Both the position numbers and the translations under genes were made by a program. A DNA stretch of 46,375 nucleotides from Ferruginibacter sp. Its GTDB lineage: Bacteria > Bacteroidota > Bacteroidia > Chitinophagales > Chitinophagaceae. A model generated the notes under the pieces. The model did not search any database. It saw only the letters and a program-made list of their open reading frames with translations, and was not told where the DNA came from. The first letter of the stretch is position 1. Each line of letters begins with the position of its first letter. Shown here piece by piece: positions 7,622 to 16,037 of this stretch. The stretch is taken from contig JANXTG010000054.1 in the NCBI GenBank assembly GCA_025352525.1, positions 1-46,375 of the forward strand, read 5' to 3'.

Positions 7622-8806
7622 ATGGCTTTTCACAAAATAATTAATGATCCTGTTTACGGTTTTATAACAATCGATGATGAACTTGTTTTTAGCATAATTG
7701 CACATCCTTATTACCAGCGCCTGCGCCGCATACAACAAATGGCTATGGCGCATTTGGTTTATCCGGGAGCTGTGCATACAAGGTTACATCATTCCCTCGG
7801 TGCATATCATCTTATGACGATTGCATTGCAGGAACTCACCCGCAAAGGCATTGAAATAACGGAACAGGAACAGCATGCTGCAAAAATTGCTATTCTTTTA
7901 CATGATGTAGGTCATGGTCCATACTCTCATGCTTTGGAGCAGGTTTTAGCCGAAGGTGTGCATCATGAAAAAATATCTCTGCTTATTATTCAAGCTCTCA
8001 ACAATAAGTTTGAGGGGAAATTACAGATAGCCCTGGAAATATTTAACGGCAGTTATCACAAAAAATTTCTTCATCAATTGGTAAGTGGTCAATTGGATGT
8101 AGACCGCATGGATTACTTAACCCGTGACAGTTTTTTTAGCGGTGTTATAGAAGGCTATGTTGCGTACGACCGTATCTTAAAAATGATAACGGTAAAGGAT
8201 GGCGAATTAATGGTGGAAGAAAAAGGAATTTATTCCATTGAGAAATTTTTAATTGCCCGCAGGCTTATGTACAGGCAGGTTTATTTGCATAAAACTGTTT
8301 TAAGTGCTGAGCAGATGTTGCAGCGCATTATTAAAAGAGCAAAATATATTTCGGCACAATGCCAGCAGCCGCTGAACAGTTTTATAAATGAGCCTATGCA
8401 GAATATTACTTTAGACCAGTTTTGCAGTATTGATGATACAGATGTTTTAATGGCAATAAAAAGCTGGTGCAGCCATTCAGACAAAATACTGTCAATGTTA
8501 TGCAGAGGGATTATTGATCGGGAATTACTTAAAGTAAAATACAGTTCGTTTCCGGTTGATTTAGAAACTGTACAGGTAAGAAAAGAAATTGCTGCAAGTA
8601 TTTTAGGGCTAACCATGCAGGAAGCTGAGTGGCTAGTTTTTACAGGAGAAGCCAGCAGCACGACATATAATTTTGAAGAGCAAAAGATAAAAATATTATT
8701 TAAAAACGGCGAGGTAAAAGATATATCAGAGGTTGATGATGCGCTTATAAATGAAAGCCTTCGTGGCAATATTAAAAAATATTACATTTGTTATCCAGGC
8801 TTTTAA
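7622..8806 (+). CDS. HD-superfamily phosphohydrolase (COG1078 type)
   Basis: 394 residues beginning MAFHKIINDPVYGFITI, the usual opening of this family. The metal-binding HD signature is complete: His in VHTRLHHSLGAYHL near residue 57, His-Asp in ILLHDVGHGPYSHALE near 98, and the distal Asp in LDVDRMDYLTRDS near 163. Such proteins are related to dGTP triphosphohydrolases and are cytoplasmic; the substrate of this subgroup cannot be read from the sequence. It ends 17 bp before lpxD and probably shares its transcript. This gene next to lpxD is a familiar order in Bacteroidota, but a role in lipid A is not implied. Length is normal and there is no sign of decay. Confidence 0.88.
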   Translation: MAFHKIINDPVYGFITIDDELVFSIIAHPYYQRLRRIQQMAMAHLVYPGAVHTRLHHSLGAYHLMTIALQELTRKGIEITEQEQHAAKIAILLHDVGHGPYSHALEQVLAEGVHHEKISLLIIQALNNKFEGKLQIALEIFNGSYHKKFLHQLVSGQLDVDRMDYLTRDSFFSGVIEGYVAYDRILKMITVKDGELMVEEKGIYSIEKFLIARRLMYRQVYLHKTVLSAEQMLQRIIKRAKYISAQCQQPLNSFINEPMQNITLDQFCSIDDTDVLMAIKSWCSHSDKILSMLCRGIIDRELLKVKYSSFPVDLETVQVRKEIAASILGLTMQEAEWLVFTGEASSTTYNFEEQKIKILFKNGEVKDISEVDDALINESLRGNIKKYYICYPGF

Positions 8807-8823
8807 TAAAACTACATTTATAA

Positions 8824-9861
8824 ATGGAATTTAGCGCAGCACAGATAGCACACATTGTAGGAGGATCCGTAGAAGGAAACCCTAACGAAACAGTTTCTTC
8901 TTTTGGTAAAATTGAAGAAGCTGTTAAAGGACAGCTTGCTTTTCTTGCAAATCCTAAATATGAAGAATATTTATACAGTACATCTGCCAATATTATCATC
9001 ATTAATAATTCGCAGGTTGTAAAAGAAGAAATAGCTGCAACGCTTATTAAAGTTCCTGATGCTTATAGTGCTTTCGCTTTGTTGTTAAGCGAATATCAAA
9101 AACTTAAACAACAGCAACTTGTTGGAATACAGGAACCGGTTTACATTCATGCAAGTGTAAAAAAAGGAAATGGAATTTATATTGGGGCATTTGCTTACTT
9201 GGGAGAAAACGTTGTGATAGGTAACGGTGTAAAAATTTATCCAAATGCTTATATAGGAAACAATGTATTTATTGATGATGATACTGTAATACACCCGGGT
9301 GTAAAAATTTACCATGATTGTATAATTGGTAAAAACGTAGTTATTCATGCAGGTACTGTAATTGGAGGGGATGGGTTTGGTTTTGCACCACAAATTGATG
9401 GCAGTTTTAAAAAAGTTCCTCAGACAGGAAATGTAATTATTGAAAACAATGTTGAAATAGGAAGCAATGTAACTATTGACAGGGCAACAATTGGCAGCAC
9501 AATTATTAGAGAAGGTGCCAAACTTGATAATTTATTACAGATAGCACACAATGTAGAAATTGGAAGTAACAGCGTAATAGCCGCACTAACAGGAATTAGC
9601 GGCAGCACAAAAATTGGTAATAATGTTATGATAGGTGGGCAGGCAGGCATTGCAGGACATTTAACTATTGCTGACGGCAGCAAAATAAACGGCCAAAGCG
9701 GTGTAAGTAAATCTATGAAAACACCCAACACAGCAGTGACGGGCACACCGGCTTATGATTATACGGCCTCCATGCGCAGCCAAGCATTAGTGAGAAAATT
9801 ACCTGAATTTGAAAAGCGTCTAAAAGAAGTGGAGGAATCCATCAAAAAGCTAGAAAACTAA
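8824..9861 (+). CDS. lpxD: UDP-3-O-acylglucosamine N-acyltransferase
   Basis: 345 residues, the usual length. The N-terminal about 100 residues are the uridine-binding domain (MEFSAAQIAHIVGGSVEGNP). From about 105 the chain is a left-handed beta helix of hexapeptide repeats (VVIGNGVKIYPNAYIGNNVFI), with the catalytic His in LLQIAHNVEIGSN near 245 and a GGDGFGF loop near 182. A C-terminal helix (LPEFEKRLKEVEESIKKL) closes the trimer. LpxD adds the second 3-hydroxyacyl chain from acyl-ACP to UDP-3-O-acyl-glucosamine in lipid A synthesis, in the cytoplasm. It lies with the HD gene upstream and lpxC-fabZ and lpxA downstream, so three of the first lipid A steps are encoded together. Confidence 0.97.
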   Translation: MEFSAAQIAHIVGGSVEGNPNETVSSFGKIEEAVKGQLAFLANPKYEEYLYSTSANIIIINNSQVVKEEIAATLIKVPDAYSAFALLLSEYQKLKQQQLVGIQEPVYIHASVKKGNGIYIGAFAYLGENVVIGNGVKIYPNAYIGNNVFIDDDTVIHPGVKIYHDCIIGKNVVIHAGTVIGGDGFGFAPQIDGSFKKVPQTGNVIIENNVEIGSNVTIDRATIGSTIIREGAKLDNLLQIAHNVEIGSNSVIAALTGISGSTKIGNNVMIGGQAGIAGHLTIADGSKINGQSGVSKSMKTPNTAVTGTPAYDYTASMRSQALVRKLPEFEKRLKEVEESIKKLEN

Positions 9862-9965
9862 TTTATTTTATTTTGATTATTTCAAATTCGATTTCCATTA
9901 AATGCATTTAAACAAGTTTTATTACAGCTCTGTTATCTTTAATTGCCATATTTATTTAACAATCT

Positions 9966-9992
9966 TTTGATATAAAATTTAAAATATCTTTG
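9966..9992 (+). promoter_or_regulatory. Candidate promoter upstream of lpxC-fabZ
   Basis: TTTG at 9966-9969 and TATCTTTG at 9985-9992, a full TAnnTTTG match. The 15-bp spacer is shorter than the usual 19-21, so the -33 part is uncertain. The ATG at 10015 would leave a short leader. Confidence 0.45.
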
Positions 9993-10014
9993 CGCCAAAC
10001 GGAAAACCCAAGGC

Positions 10015-11424
10015 ATGGAAATACTTTTTAATGAGAATAAGCAACATACGCTTGCATCTGCCGGTACAATATCTGGTAATGGATTACACACAGGTATAAT
10101 GGCTGATATGACGCTGAAACCTGCTCCACCCAATTTTGGTTTCCAGTTTAAAAGAACAGACTTGCCTGAAAGCACAGCAGCTATTAAAGCAGACTGCGAC
10201 TTAGTTACAGATACAAGCCGTGGTACAACTTTAGAAAAAGGGGACGTAAAAATCTCTACTGTAGAACATATTTTAGCGGCACTCGTTGGTATGGGCGTTG
10301 ATAATTGTTTAATTGAAGTGAGCGGGCCTGAAATACCAATAACAGATGGCAGCAGTAAACCTTTTACTGAATTAATTGAAGCCGTAGGCGTTGCAGAACA
10401 GGATGCAATCAAGATATGGTATTCGCTTGACGAGCCTATCTCTTATTTTGACGAAGAAAAAAATGCAGAATTTACTGCAGTACCTGCCAATGAATACCGT
10501 GTTACTGCTTTAATAGATTTTAATTCCCCTGTACTTGGTACTCAACACGCAGACTTAAAGCATATCAAAGATTTTAATCAAGAAATTGCTCCGTGCCGTA
10601 CTTTTTGTTTTTTGCATGAGCTTGAAGCTCTGTTGGAACACAATCTTATAAAAGGTGGAGACATTAATAACGCAATTGTAGTTGTTGATAAACCTATAAC
10701 CCCAGAAGCCATGCAAAGGCTGGCAAAAGCTTTTGGCAAAGACCATATAGAAGTATTGAAAGAAGGTTATTTAAATAACCTGGAACTACGTTTTAATAAT
10801 GAGCCTGCCCGCCATAAATTACTTGATGTAGTTGGAGATCTTGCATTGAGTGGTTATCCAATAAAGGCGCACATAATGGCTAACAGACCGGGGCACAGTA
10901 GCAACGTTGGTCTTGCAAAAGTGCTGAAACAGCATTTTAAAAAAATGGGTAAAAATGTAAATGTTCCTTTTTACGATTCTTCTGTCCCACCATTGTATGC
11001 ATTAGATGAAATAGAAAAAATATTACCACACCGATATCCTTTTTTGTTGGTAGATAAGATTTTAAGACTCAACGAAAAAGAAGTCATCGGTATTAAAAAT
11101 GTAACCTTCAACGAATTCTTTTTTCAGGGACATTTTCCGGGAAACCCAGTGATGCCAGGCGTTTTACAGATAGAAGCCCTTGCACAAACGGGCGGCATTC
11201 TTTGTATAAAATCAATGCCGGAAGGCGTTTATGATACGTATTTTGTAAAAGTAGATAACTGTAAGTTTAAAGTAAAAGTTGTACCTGGAGATACTATGAT
11301 TTTAAAAATGGAATTGATAGAACCAATACGCAGGGGAATATGTACTATGAGAGGCAGCGTTTACGTAGGCAATAAACTCTGTACTGAAGGAGAATTTACT
11401 GCACAGGTAGTGAGGAGAAACTAA
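10015..11424 (+). CDS. lpxC/fabZ: Bifunctional UDP-3-O-acyl-GlcNAc deacetylase / 3-hydroxyacyl-ACP dehydratase
   Basis: 469 residues, a natural fusion seen across Bacteroidota. Residues 1 to about 310 are LpxC: TLASAGTISGNGLHTG at the start, zinc His in STVEHILAALVG near 84, and the second zinc site and catalytic residues in RHKLLDVVGDLALSGYPI and RPGHSSNVG near 265-300. Residues about 325-469 are FabZ: ILPHRYPFLLVDKI with the catalytic His, and GHFPGNPVMPGVLQIEALAQTGG with the catalytic acid region. LpxC commits to lipid A synthesis; FabZ dehydrates 3-hydroxyacyl-ACP for fatty acid synthesis. Joining them ties two enzymes that compete for the same hydroxyacyl-ACP pool. It is followed by lpxA about 100 bp later. 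Confidence 0.97.
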   Translation: MEILFNENKQHTLASAGTISGNGLHTGIMADMTLKPAPPNFGFQFKRTDLPESTAAIKADCDLVTDTSRGTTLEKGDVKISTVEHILAALVGMGVDNCLIEVSGPEIPITDGSSKPFTELIEAVGVAEQDAIKIWYSLDEPISYFDEEKNAEFTAVPANEYRVTALIDFNSPVLGTQHADLKHIKDFNQEIAPCRTFCFLHELEALLEHNLIKGGDINNAIVVVDKPITPEAMQRLAKAFGKDHIEVLKEGYLNNLELRFNNEPARHKLLDVVGDLALSGYPIKAHIMANRPGHSSNVGLAKVLKQHFKKMGKNVNVPFYDSSVPPLYALDEIEKILPHRYPFLLVDKILRLNEKEVIGIKNVTFNEFFFQGHFPGNPVMPGVLQIEALAQTGGILCIKSMPEGVYDTYFVKVDNCKFKVKVVPGDTMILKMELIEPIRRGICTMRGSVYVGNKLCTEGEFTAQVVRRN

Positions 11425-11525
11425 TTTCATTTGCCAATTTGCAAATACGCAAATGAGAAAAATACAAAACACGAATTATTGCATATTTGCACAAATGCAT
11501 ATTTATTCATGATCACATTAACCAA

Positions 11526-12323
11526 ATGATACACCCACATACATACATACATCCACACGCAAAATTGGCTACCAACGTAAAGGTTGATCCATTTAGTGTA
11601 ATACATTCAAATGTTGAAATTGGTGAAGGCACCTGGATAGGCAGTAATGTAACCATTATGGATGGCGCAAGAATTGGCAGCAATTGCCGCATTTTTCCTG
11701 GCGCAGTTATTTCTGCTATACCACAGGATTTAAAATATGGCGGAGAAGATACAACTGTGGAAATTGGCGACAACACAACCATCAGAGAATTTGTAACCAT
11801 AAATAGAGGTAGCAAAGCCACATGGACAACCAAGGTTGGCAGCAACTGTTTAATAATGGCGTATTGCCACATAGCACATGATTGTGTTGTGGGCAACCAT
11901 TGTATAATGAGCAATAATACACAGCTTGCAGGTCATGTTGAACTTGGCGATTATTCTATACTTGGTGGAATGTGCGCTGTGCACCAGTTTGTAAAAGTGG
12001 GACAGCATGTAATTATAAGCGGTGGTTCCTTAATTAGAAAAGATGTGCCCCCATTTATAAAAGCAGGACATGAACCGATCAGCTATGCAGGTGTAAATTC
12101 TGTTGGATTAAAAAGAAGAGGATTTTCTCTGGACAGCATCAATGAAATATTAAACATCTACAGAATTATTTACAATAAAGGCCTAAATACCACACAGGCT
12201 TTAAATTATATTGAAGAAGAAATTCCTGCCACAAATGAACGGGATGAGATTGTTACATTTATAAGAGATAGCGGCAGAGGAATTATTAAGCGTCGCTTAA
12301 AAGGCAGCAACTTTGAAGATTAA
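11526..12323 (+). CDS. lpxA: UDP-N-acetylglucosamine O-acyltransferase
   Basis: 265 residues from ATG 11526 (MIHPHTYIHPHAKLATNV). An in-frame ATG at 11487 would add 13 residues (MHKCIFIHD...) that do not fit the family, so I chose 11526. The body is a left-handed beta helix (VEIGEGTWIGSNVTIMDGARIG). The catalytic His lies in NCLIMAYCHIAHDCVVGNH near residue 120, and QLAGHVELGDYSILGG with AVHQFVKVG follow. The C-terminal helical part (RRGFSLDSINEILNIYRIIY) is present. LpxA performs the first, reversible acylation of UDP-GlcNAc. It is followed after 6 bp by an ABC ATPase gene, probably in the same transcript. Confidence 0.96.
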   Translation: MIHPHTYIHPHAKLATNVKVDPFSVIHSNVEIGEGTWIGSNVTIMDGARIGSNCRIFPGAVISAIPQDLKYGGEDTTVEIGDNTTIREFVTINRGSKATWTTKVGSNCLIMAYCHIAHDCVVGNHCIMSNNTQLAGHVELGDYSILGGMCAVHQFVKVGQHVIISGGSLIRKDVPPFIKAGHEPISYAGVNSVGLKRRGFSLDSINEILNIYRIIYNKGLNTTQALNYIEEEIPATNERDEIVTFIRDSGRGIIKRRLKGSNFED

Positions 12324-12329
12324 TTTATT

Positions 12330-12947
12330 TTGAATATTCAGCTTAACAATACCGGAAAAAGATTTAACCGGGAATGGATTTTCAGAAAACTGGATTACGA
12401 GTTTTTGCAGGGAAAATCATATGCCATTACCGGAACAAATGGTTCGGGCAAATCAACACTTTTACAGATTATTGCCGGCGCCACATTACACAGCGAAGGA
12501 AAAATTGAATATCATTCAACACAACCAAATCAAATTGCGGTTGGTGAAAATGCTTACAAACAAATTGCTTTTGCTGCGCCTTATTTAGATCTTGTAGAAG
12601 AGATGACAGCTACTGAATTTTTTACATTCCACAATAATTTTAAACCTTTTACTACAGCCTTTGCGGAGATGCTTCAAGCAGTTGGACTTCAAAAGGCGGC
12701 TGATAAACAAATACGCTATTACAGTAGTGGCATGAAGCAGCGACTAAAACTTGCGCAGGCATTTTTTAGTGATACAACTGTGTTACTGCTGGATGAGCCC
12801 ACTACCAACCTTGATGAAGAGGGTATTGAAGTGTACAAAAATTTATGGGCAAAACATACTGCAAACCGCCTGATTATTGTGAGCAGCAATGATAAAACAG
12901 AATATGAAAATTGCAATGATGTTATTAGGATTGGGGATTATAAATAA
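12330..12947 (+). CDS. ABC transporter ATP-binding protein, single ATPase domain
   Basis: 205 residues. The start is a TTG at 12330, 6 bp after the lpxA stop; no ATG precedes the conserved part, so this non-ATG start is likely real (MNIQLNNTGKRFNREWIF). Walker A GTNGSGKSTLLQ lies near residue 35, Q-loop region AAPYLDLVEEMTATEFF near 87, signature YSSGMKQRLKLAQAF near 131, Walker B TVLLLDEPTTNLDEEG near 149. The protein is short and lacks a membrane domain; no permease gene is adjacent, so the partner must be elsewhere. Its fixed place after lpxA suggests a conserved cluster, but its substrate is unknown; calling it an LPS exporter would be guesswork. Confidence 0.85.
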   Translation: MNIQLNNTGKRFNREWIFRKLDYEFLQGKSYAITGTNGSGKSTLLQIIAGATLHSEGKIEYHSTQPNQIAVGENAYKQIAFAAPYLDLVEEMTATEFFTFHNNFKPFTTAFAEMLQAVGLQKAADKQIRYYSSGMKQRLKLAQAFFSDTTVLLLDEPTTNLDEEGIEVYKNLWAKHTANRLIIVSSNDKTEYENCNDVIRIGDYK

Positions 12948-12959
12948 TTACAAATTGCG

Positions 12960-13604
12960 TTTACTTCTTTTGCCTCTCTCGTGCTAATAGGACATATTTT
13001 ATTGATGAATTTCGATGATGGCTTTCATTTTATCATTTAAAGAAAAAGGGATAGGAAACCCCTGCCGCAACTTTGTTAAGCGTAGCAGGAATTATCCGTG
13101 GCATCTTGGCACTGGGGTAATGTTATTGTTAGCAATTTGATGAATAAAAGTGGATGATTGCAATGCCAAAAATACATTTACAAAATTTGATGGGAACTGC
13201 AAGGCGCTGCATGGAACAAGCGGGCGCTCGAGGGAACTTTATGGCACATTAAGGCTCTTGCGTGCATTGTGTAGTGCTGCATGGGAGGCTTGTGCAGGTG
13301 GCACTTTCAGCCAATCCATTATTTGCAGTTGAAACGCTGTACGCAAACACCAGTCCTTTGTTGCCTTTTAGAGCTTCATACATTCGCCTAATTTAGCACC
13401 ATAACTAACTATTACATCTTTAGACAGTGATAATGTCGCAGCATAATCTGCCTGTGCATTTACAAGTGTTGCCAGCAAGGCTTTAGCATTAGGAAAGTTG
13501 GCTTTACCTATAAATATGGTAATAATGTCATCAGAAAAAGCCAGCAATTTGGCTTAAGAAATGCCTATAAAGCTTTTTGTAGCAAAATTTACCTTGTCTG
13601 TCAT
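12960..13604 (-). pseudogene. Degenerate gene of a Bacteroidota hypothetical protein family
   Basis: The minus strand from ATG 13604-13602 reads MTDKVNFATKSFIGIS, then a TAA (13554-13556), then AKLLAFSDDIITIFIGKANF and NAQADYAATLSLSKDV up to a second stop near 13368. Further on, broken frames give pieces such as MDWLKVPPAQASHAALHNA. I recognise the style of a common Bacteroidota family of small helical proteins (F-x-T/S-x-x-NP-x-L-x-x-L followed by a coiled region, often with a C-terminal fibronectin-like domain), but not a function. Several stops and frame changes show the gene is dead. The left boundary near 12960 is approximate. An open plus-strand frame at 13150-13332 is antisense to it and unlikely to be real. 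Confidence 0.6.
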
Positions 13605-13682
13605 AATTAATTTGGTTTTATAAATAATATGTTGATTTATCAGTATAAATAAATTAATTATTTATATTATCTATTAAGTTTA

Positions 13683-13815
13683 GTCGGACCCCATTAAAGT
13701 TTTGTTTGAAGGTGCTAAAATTTTGCCGGACAGCAGTAAAGTTTTGTCGGATTTCACCAAAGTTTTTAGACGGAAATAAAGAATTATCGGACGAATAAAG
13801 AATTTTCTGAACAAA
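13683..13815 (+). repeat. Degenerate tandem repeat of about 21-22 bp reading as SDxxKVL heptapeptides
   Basis: Units begin with CGGA and carry AAAGTTTTG: 13684, about 13706 (degenerate), 13727, 13748, 13771, 13788. In one plus frame the first four units translate as SDPIKVL, FEGAKIL, PDSSKVL, SDFTKVF before a stop. The unit length of 7 codons is kept although substitutions and a shorter fifth unit occur. It lies just upstream of the dead gene at 12960-13604. No start codon is attached. Confidence 0.55.
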
Positions 13816-14331
13816 TAATTATTGTATTAATTCCAATCGGGAAAATAGGAATACCTGACTGTTATGTTTAATAATATGCCTAATTTGTAATTGTAAATTT
13901 ATTTTATAAAGGTCAAAAAATAAAAATTAAAACTCGCTTTACTCCTATAATTTACAAAACTAAGCATTACCCCTCTCTGGAAAGTAAAGAGCATTTTTAT
14001 AAAACTTTGTAAATAAATCCCTAAAATAAATTAAAAAAAGGTGTAAAAATTCCTTTTTATATCATATTTTATTATAATATTTGTACATATTATTAATTCC
14101 ATTAATACTATGTACAAATATTATCTGACATTCCAAAACTCTTTGCCTTAAGCAATATATTAGGAGGCATTTTAAGCTGATTTAGAAATTATAAAATCTT
14201 AGTGTTTATCGTTTTGGTATTCTAAAACAGAGAACAGTATTTTCCATAGACTTTTTTTAGATAATTAGAATAATAATTGTATTTAAAAACTCATTAAGAA
14301 TTTGTAATTGTTTATCATTTAAATAATAAAT
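13816..14331. other. AT-rich intergenic stretch, nothing recognised
   Basis: Between the heptapeptide repeat and the lysozyme-like gene the sequence is very AT-rich with stops in every frame. No promoter with both -33 and -7 elements and no hairpin followed by T was found. Confidence 0.4.
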
Positions 14332-14943
14332 ATGCCATTACCGATTTCCAAATTGCAAGCATTAAAATGCATCAGATGGATGAAAGATAATTTTTCTAAT
14401 GAAATGAAAAAGGCAACCAACTTAACTCCTTTTAACATTGATATTTTATGTGGGATTGCCTGTCAGGAAACAGCCTATGTATGGATGAGTTGGATAAGTA
14501 AAAAAACGCCGGAAGAAATATTAGGATTATGTGTATTTGATGCAAGCGGCGATTTCCCGGGTACAAAGCGCAGTGCCTTCCCTAAAAACACTGCGGCCTT
14601 TCAAGAAAAGTATGGCAACGACCTTAGCAATTTATTGATAAGCGAAGCCAATAGAAGCAGAAAACAACGTGGATTAGGTGCGGCCCCATGGGTTTACAAA
14701 GGCTATGGCATTTACCAGTACGATTTGCAGCATATAGAAATTGATAAATCATTTTTTTTACAAAAAAAATGGTACAACTACGATGAATGCCTAAAAAAGG
14801 TTATGAGTGAACTAATTGAAAAATGGGAACGCAATAAGGATATGTATAAGACTATTAAAGCCTATAATGGCAGCGGACCAGCTGCGCAAAACTATGCAAA
14901 TAATGTGATGATTTTTATAAGTTATAGTAAGGAGGTAGTATAA
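14332..14943 (+). CDS. Lysozyme-like / lytic transglycosylase-like protein without signal peptide
   Basis: 203 residues. NIDILCGIACQETAYVWMSW near residue 43-62 contains the Glu expected as the catalytic acid of goose-type and related lysozyme folds, GYGIYQYDLQHIE near 125 matches the G-x-G-x-F/Y-Q motif after it, and IKAYNGSGPAAQNYANNVM near 180 matches the A-Y-N-G-x-G...Y-A-x-x-V end of the fold. These support a peptidoglycan-cleaving enzyme of the lysozyme-like superfamily. There is no signal peptide, so export would need a phage-like, contractile or other route, or the enzyme is released by lysis. It lies before a dead M15 peptidase gene and a patatin gene, in a region of decay, but its own frame is intact. 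Confidence 0.7.
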   Translation: MPLPISKLQALKCIRWMKDNFSNEMKKATNLTPFNIDILCGIACQETAYVWMSWISKKTPEEILGLCVFDASGDFPGTKRSAFPKNTAAFQEKYGNDLSNLLISEANRSRKQRGLGAAPWVYKGYGIYQYDLQHIEIDKSFFLQKKWYNYDECLKKVMSELIEKWERNKDMYKTIKAYNGSGPAAQNYANNVMIFISYSKEVV

Positions 14944-15029
14944 AATTGACAATTAGAATTAAAATTCTATTTGAATAATGTAACGTAATGAAAAATTGTG
15001 CTATTTACTAATATATACTTTTAAAAAAA

Positions 15030-15429
15030 ATGAATTTAATTCTTCTACACCTTTTATGATCAGGAATTACTATTGCCAGATTTTTTGGCTAAAATCAGGA
15101 TATGCATAAAACAATATCAAAAAATATATTCCAATTAGGAAATTGCGTTTACTGAAACATACCGTAGTAACCGCTTGCAAATGGTGCACTATACTAATGG
15201 TGCAAGCAAAATTTAAAAAAAAAGTATACACCATTATGGCATAGCTGCTGATAGCATTTTTGTTATATCGAGTAAAAAACATTTAAGGAGATATAACTCT
15301 CCTTAAAAAATCTACAAAGAAAATGGAGTTACTATTTATGGCATGTGGGATGCGTTGCATATACAATATGTTCTTATTATAGATCAGCAGCAGTTAAGAA
15401 ATATGATGGTGCATGCTGTAAGGGAATAA
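15030..15429 (+). pseudogene. Frameshifted M15-family peptidoglycan peptidase (VanY/CwlK-like)
   Basis: An ATG at 15030 gives MNLILLHLL, then the frame must shift to continue as YDQELLLPDFLAKIR. A TAG interrupts at 15139-15141 (SN-stop-EIA). FTETYRSNRLQMVHYTNGAS follows, ending in TAA at 15214 in a run of A. One more shift restores SIHHYGIAADSIFV, then a stop, then GVTIYGMWDALHIQY to a final TAA. The zinc-ligand pattern of M15 D,D- or L,D-carboxypeptidases is recognisable: HHYGIAAD supplies His and Asp, DALHIQ the last His, and TETYRS the conserved strand. At least two frame changes and two in-frame stops make a functional product very unlikely. Together with the lysozyme-like gene this was a second cell-wall hydrolase. 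Confidence 0.75.
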
Positions 15430-16037
15430 TTTTTTTATGCTGTTTTATCATTTCACAAAAATCACCAACTGCATTTCCTATAATTTATAAAATATAGTAT
15501 TTTAAATCAGTTTCTATAATAAAAATTTGAATTTACTAACATGCCTGTCAAAATATTTTTAAAGGCTAATAGTTTTTGAATAGATGCTTTTATAAAAACT
15601 TTATTTTTTATAAAATATTTACAGTTAGCAGAATAATTATTTTCTAACCTTAAACCTATCATTCCAAAAAAGAAAGAAAATGATTAATAATTCAATAGTT
15701 TTTAATACGGGATTAAGAAATCTTAAAAAATTTTAAACGTACATTTCTTTTCATAAGTTTATAAAAATCTACTCTCACATTTATTTTTTATTCATATATT
15801 TAACAGATGAAATAAATTTCTAAACTGAAAAAAATAGTTGGAATTATTTTATACTGATTTTGTTACGGCTTCCGCACAATCCCCGGTGTTATTGAAGCGT
15901 TAGTGTTTATTACTCATAGACAAAATGATTTTTCTTACACCTTAAGAAATACTTAAAGATAAACGATAAATATCCTGTCCTCATCCCCGCCCTGAAAACT
16001 ATAAAAATATACCATTAACTAACCTTAATTATACTTT
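15430..16037. other. AT-rich intergenic stretch, nothing recognised
   Basis: Stops in all frames, no tRNA, no clear TTTG/TAnnTTTG pair before the patatin gene. It could contain the patatin promoter, but I cannot point to it. Confidence 0.4.

Noticed and set aside
8281-8769. Long minus-strand open frame opposite the HD gene
   Set aside because: It is antisense to a well-supported gene with a complete catalytic signature and has no family resemblance; its openness follows from codon use on the other strand.
9085-9746. Two minus-strand open frames opposite lpxD
   Set aside because: They mirror the hexapeptide repeats of lpxD; the repetitive sense codons leave the antisense frame open.
11487-11525. 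Upstream start for lpxA adding 13 residues
   Set aside because: The added residues do not fit LpxA, while MIHPHTYIHPHAK at 11526 is the family start.
13150-13332. Plus-strand open frame of 60 codons
   Set aside because: It is antisense to a degenerate but recognisable gene, and its Arg/Cys/Ala-rich translation is unlike the rest of this genome.
15070-15282. Minus-strand open frame of 70 codons
   Set aside because: It lies opposite the M15 remnant, whose plus-strand pieces carry real family motifs.
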